Of a stretch of DNA of 16,755 nt, positions 15,215 to 16,755 are shown piece after piece. Made by a program: the position numbers and the translations under genes. The notes under the pieces were generated by a model. The model was given only the letters and a program-made list of their open reading frames with translations. It was not told where the DNA came from and did not search any database. This DNA is from Clostridia bacterium (GTDB lineage Bacteria; Bacillota; Clostridia; Monoglobales; Monoglobaceae). Location of the stretch: contig JAFQRU010000016.1 in NCBI GenBank assembly GCA_017409915.1, positions 1 to 16,755 on the forward strand, given 5' to 3'. Numbering within the stretch: the first letter of the stretch is position 1; every line of letters starts with the position of its first letter.

Positions 15215-15754
15215 TTAAAAATATGGTGGAGAGGAAACCCAGATAAGCTTGGCCACCCGTTTTCCGCCGTTATATAAATGATAGTTTTCGTTACAATATA
15301 TATAGAAGGAATCTCCCGCTTTGGCGAGAAATTTCTCTTCCCCGTAGAAAATCATAACTTCGCCCTCTAAAACATAGCCGAAATCCTCTCCGTCGTGAGG
15401 GGGAACAACCTCGGATGAGCCACCCGGTTTAAGGGAAAGATGAATTGGCTCCATAAGGTTTTTCTGAGCATTGGGGACAAGATAGTTTATGATGTATTCT
15501 TCCTGCTCGTTTTCAAAGTAGTCATTTCCCGTGCAGACTATAATATTTTGTTCAGGCTCGTCTTCCGAGAAAAACTCCGAAAGGGAGGACCCCAAAACCT
15601 CTAAAATGTCTTCAAGTGTGGTGATTGAGGGGGAGGAAAGATTATTTTCCACCTGAGAGAGGAAACCTTTTGAAAGCTCGCAACGGTTTGCAACATCTTC
15701 TAAGGTAAGCTCATTTTTAAGCCTCAGCCTCTTAATTTTACTTCCAATATCCAT
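15215..15754 (-). CDS. XRE-family regulator with cupin sensor domain (PuuR-like), polyamine operon
   Basis: 179 residues from the ATG at 15754, which has AAGGA 8 nt upstream; the ATG at 15763 abuts the Shine-Dalgarno and is rejected. The helix-turn-helix domain (about 4-62) shows IKRLRLKNELTLEDVA and LSKGFLSQVENNLSSPSI, the XRE pattern. The C-terminal cupin (about 104-174) has PPHDGEDFGYVLEGEV (118-133) and GDSF...NYHLYNGG (147-164), with His120, Glu123 and His159 as possible ligand or metal residues. This HTH-cupin architecture often precedes potABCD in Firmicutes and is assumed to sense a polyamine or related metabolite. It is first in the operon and its leader holds a dyad and repeated half-sites, suggesting autorepression. 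Confidence 0.92.
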   Translation of the reverse strand: MDIGSKIKRLRLKNELTLEDVANRCELSKGFLSQVENNLSSPSITTLEDILEVLGSSLSEFFSEDEPEQNIIVCTGNDYFENEQEEYIINYLVPNAQKNLMEPIHLSLKPGGSSEVVPPHDGEDFGYVLEGEVMIFYGEEKFLAKAGDSFYIYCNENYHLYNGGKRVAKLIWVSSPPYF

Positions 15755-15775
15755 TTTTATCATCCTTTTTAGTTT

Positions 15776-15836
15776 TACTAAACTTTTAATTTAAAAGGTT
15801 TAGTATTTCAAAACTTTATTTTTGATTTTACGAAAC
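15776..15836. promoter_or_regulatory. Operator-like dyad and half-sites in the regulator leader
   Basis: TACTAAAC (15776-15783) and GTTTAGTA (15798-15805) form a perfect 8-bp inverted repeat; a second palindrome CTTTTAA-T-TTAAAAG (15783-15797) nests inside, half a base off centre. The longer half-site TTTTACTAAAC (15773-15783) recurs as TTTTACGAAAC (15826-15836), about +5 to +15 of the transcript. Likely binding sites of the XRE-cupin regulator; an mRNA hairpin is an alternative. Confidence 0.55.
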
Positions 15837-15846
15837 AAGATAGCTT

Positions 15847-15875
15847 ATTATACAACAGATTTTGTCAAATTGCAA
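15847..15875 (-). promoter_or_regulatory. Sigma-A promoter of the polyamine uptake operon, with an internal Spo0A-like box
   Basis: Minus strand: -35 TTGCAA (15875-15870), 17-bp spacer, perfect -10 TATAAT (15852-15847). Start expected near 15840, leader about 86 nt. The spacer next to the -35 holds TTTGTCAAA (15861-15869), an exact 0A-box-like sequence. Confidence 0.82.
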
Positions 15876-15930
15876 TAGGTTTTGGAAAAATATTTTTTAA
15901 AATAAAAAACTTTGCAAAACCGCGTAAATC

Positions 15931-15959
15931 TTGACAAAATTTAAGAAATGGTGTATTAT
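15931..15959 (+). promoter_or_regulatory. Sigma-A promoter of citrate synthase
   Basis: -35 TTGACA (15931-15936), 17-bp spacer, -10 TATTAT (15954-15959). Start near 15966, leader about 36 nt. It diverges from the polyamine promoter; the two -35 boxes are 55 bp apart, in AT-rich DNA bearing a GGTTTTG (15878-15884)/CAAAACC (15915-15921) inverted pair. Confidence 0.85.
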
Positions 15960-15972
15960 ATAAGGTAATTAT
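15958..15972. promoter_or_regulatory. Shared 15-bp site over the citrate synthase promoter
   Basis: ATATAAGGTAATTAT, 14 of 15 bases identical to the site at the acn promoter (9522-9536) on the same strand although the two genes are transcribed in opposite directions. It overlaps the end of the -10 box and the expected start (about -9 to +7). The core contains ATAA-N5-TTAT, a loose inverted repeat. Confidence 0.5.
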
Positions 15973-16001
15973 CCCAAAAGATTGAGAAAGGAGAGAAAAG
16001 C

Positions 16002-16755
16002 ATGAAAGAAAAGTTTAATGAATACCTTTCCATGGTTTTCGAGGGGCAAAAGCACTTTCAGGATATCCCCCTCCATTGGTATAGTGATTATAATGTAAAA
16101 AGAGGACTTCGTAATGCCGACGGAACAGGGGTTTTGGCGGGGCTTACCGCTATCGGCGAAGTTCACGGATATCTTCTTGACGAGGGTAACAGAGTTCCTA
16201 TTGAGGGAAGTCTTCGATACAGAGGTATAAGCGTTAAGGATATGGTTGACAACTGCTTGAAAGAAGACCGATTCGGTTTTGAAGAGGTTGCATTCTTGCT
16301 TACCTTTGGTTTTCTTCCGACAAAGGACCAGCTGGCAGAGTTTACCAAGTTTTTGGCGGAGCACAGAAATCTTCCTGAACACTTTGCAGAGGATATGATT
16401 TTAAAGGCTCCGAGTAAGAATATTATGAATAAGCTTGAAAGAAGCGTTCTTGCCCTTTATTCTTACGACGAGAATCCAGATGATATATCTGTCCCTAACC
16501 TTTTAAGACAGAGTCTTGAACTTATTTCAAGATTTCCAACAATGATTGCTTATGCTTATGCGACAAAGCTTCATTATTTTGATAATACAAGCCTTGTTCT
16601 CCATAATTCAAATCCTGAGCTTTCAACGGCGGAAAACTTTTTCTATCAGACAAGAGCGAACCATAAATTCAAGCCAATTGAGGCGAAAATTTTGGATATG
16701 GCGCTTATGCTCCACGCAGAGCACGGCGGCGGTAATAACTCCGCATTCGCAATCC
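16002..16755 (+). CDS. gltA: Citrate synthase, 3' end beyond the window
   Basis: 251 codons are visible from the ATG, which has AAAGGAG 8 nt upstream; the frame is still open at the window end. The N terminus carries a 30-residue lead (EYLSMVFEGQKHF) and VKRGLRNADGTGVLAGLT, a pattern of the clostridial citrate synthase branch. GYLLDEGNRVPIEGSLRYRGI and LLTFGFLPTKDQLAEF are conserved family blocks. MLHAEHGGGNNSAF holds His238/His241, matching the substrate-binding histidine region of pig citrate synthase; the catalytic His and Asp further on are outside the window. It condenses oxaloacetate with acetyl-CoA to citrate, feeding aconitase and IDH encoded 6 kb away. A 2-methylcitrate synthase cannot be fully excluded. 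Confidence 0.93.
   Translation, partial: MKEKFNEYLSMVFEGQKHFQDIPLHWYSDYNVKRGLRNADGTGVLAGLTAIGEVHGYLLDEGNRVPIEGSLRYRGISVKDMVDNCLKEDRFGFEEVAFLLTFGFLPTKDQLAEFTKFLAEHRNLPEHFAEDMILKAPSKNIMNKLERSVLALYSYDENPDDISVPNLLRQSLELISRFPTMIAYAYATKLHYFDNTSLVLHNSNPELSTAENFFYQTRANHKFKPIEAKILDMALMLHAEHGGGNNSAFAI

Noticed and set aside
15776..15805. Dyad upstream of the regulator as a terminator or riboswitch
   Set aside because: It lies in a leader in front of its own gene, has no following U tract, and is too AT-rich and short for a riboswitch; an operator fits better.
15969..16382. 137-codon minus-strand open frame opposite the citrate synthase start
   Set aside because: The plus-strand frame is an unmistakable citrate synthase with promoter and ribosome binding site; the antisense product is unrecognisable.

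Overview
The window looks like chromosomal DNA of an endospore-forming, low-to-moderate GC anaerobic Clostridia-type Firmicute. The signs are a complete GerA-type spore germinant receptor operon, an AbrB-family regulator, strong AGGAGG-type ribosome binding sites, textbook sigma-A promoters with 17-bp spacers, U-tract terminators, and an SLH-anchored cell-wall enzyme. I see no mobile element, phage gene, rRNA/tRNA gene or CRISPR array. The species cannot be named from the sequence.

Layout. (1) 1-640: 3' end of an aldose-1-epimerase-like gene. (2) 650-1828: sigma-A promoter, rpsF-ssb-rpsR operon, terminator. (3) 1891-5963: germination receptor operon gerA-gerB-gerC with overlapping genes, followed by a 57-codon two-helix membrane protein that I propose is the receptor's small D subunit. 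(4) 5979-6334: abrB-like gene with its own promoter and a terminator shared with the convergent icd. (5) 6336-9560, minus strand: aconitase-isocitrate dehydrogenase operon. (6) 9574-11374, minus: secreted GHL10-family glycoside hydrolase with three SLH domains. (7) 11397-15875, minus: polyamine uptake operon (XRE-cupin regulator, potA, potB, and a potC-potD fusion). (8) 15931-16755, plus: citrate synthase, cut by the window end and divergent from the polyamine operon.

How it fits together. Citrate synthase, aconitase and an NADP-type isocitrate dehydrogenase form the oxidative arm from oxaloacetate and acetyl-CoA to 2-oxoglutarate, which in anaerobes mainly feeds glutamate synthesis. The two transcription units lie 6 kb apart but share a near-identical 15-bp site (ATATRAGGTAATTAT) over the -10/start region of both promoters, which suggests a common repressor. 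The polyamine regulator gene has a dyad and repeated half-sites (TTTACKAAAC) in its own leader. Spo0A-box-like sites (TTTGTCAAA) sit as an inverted pair upstream of the abrB promoter and once inside the polyamine promoter, hinting at a link to sporulation onset.

Several start codons were chosen from Shine-Dalgarno spacing in preference to the longest open frame (gerB, acn, potC-potD, potB, potA, and the regulator).
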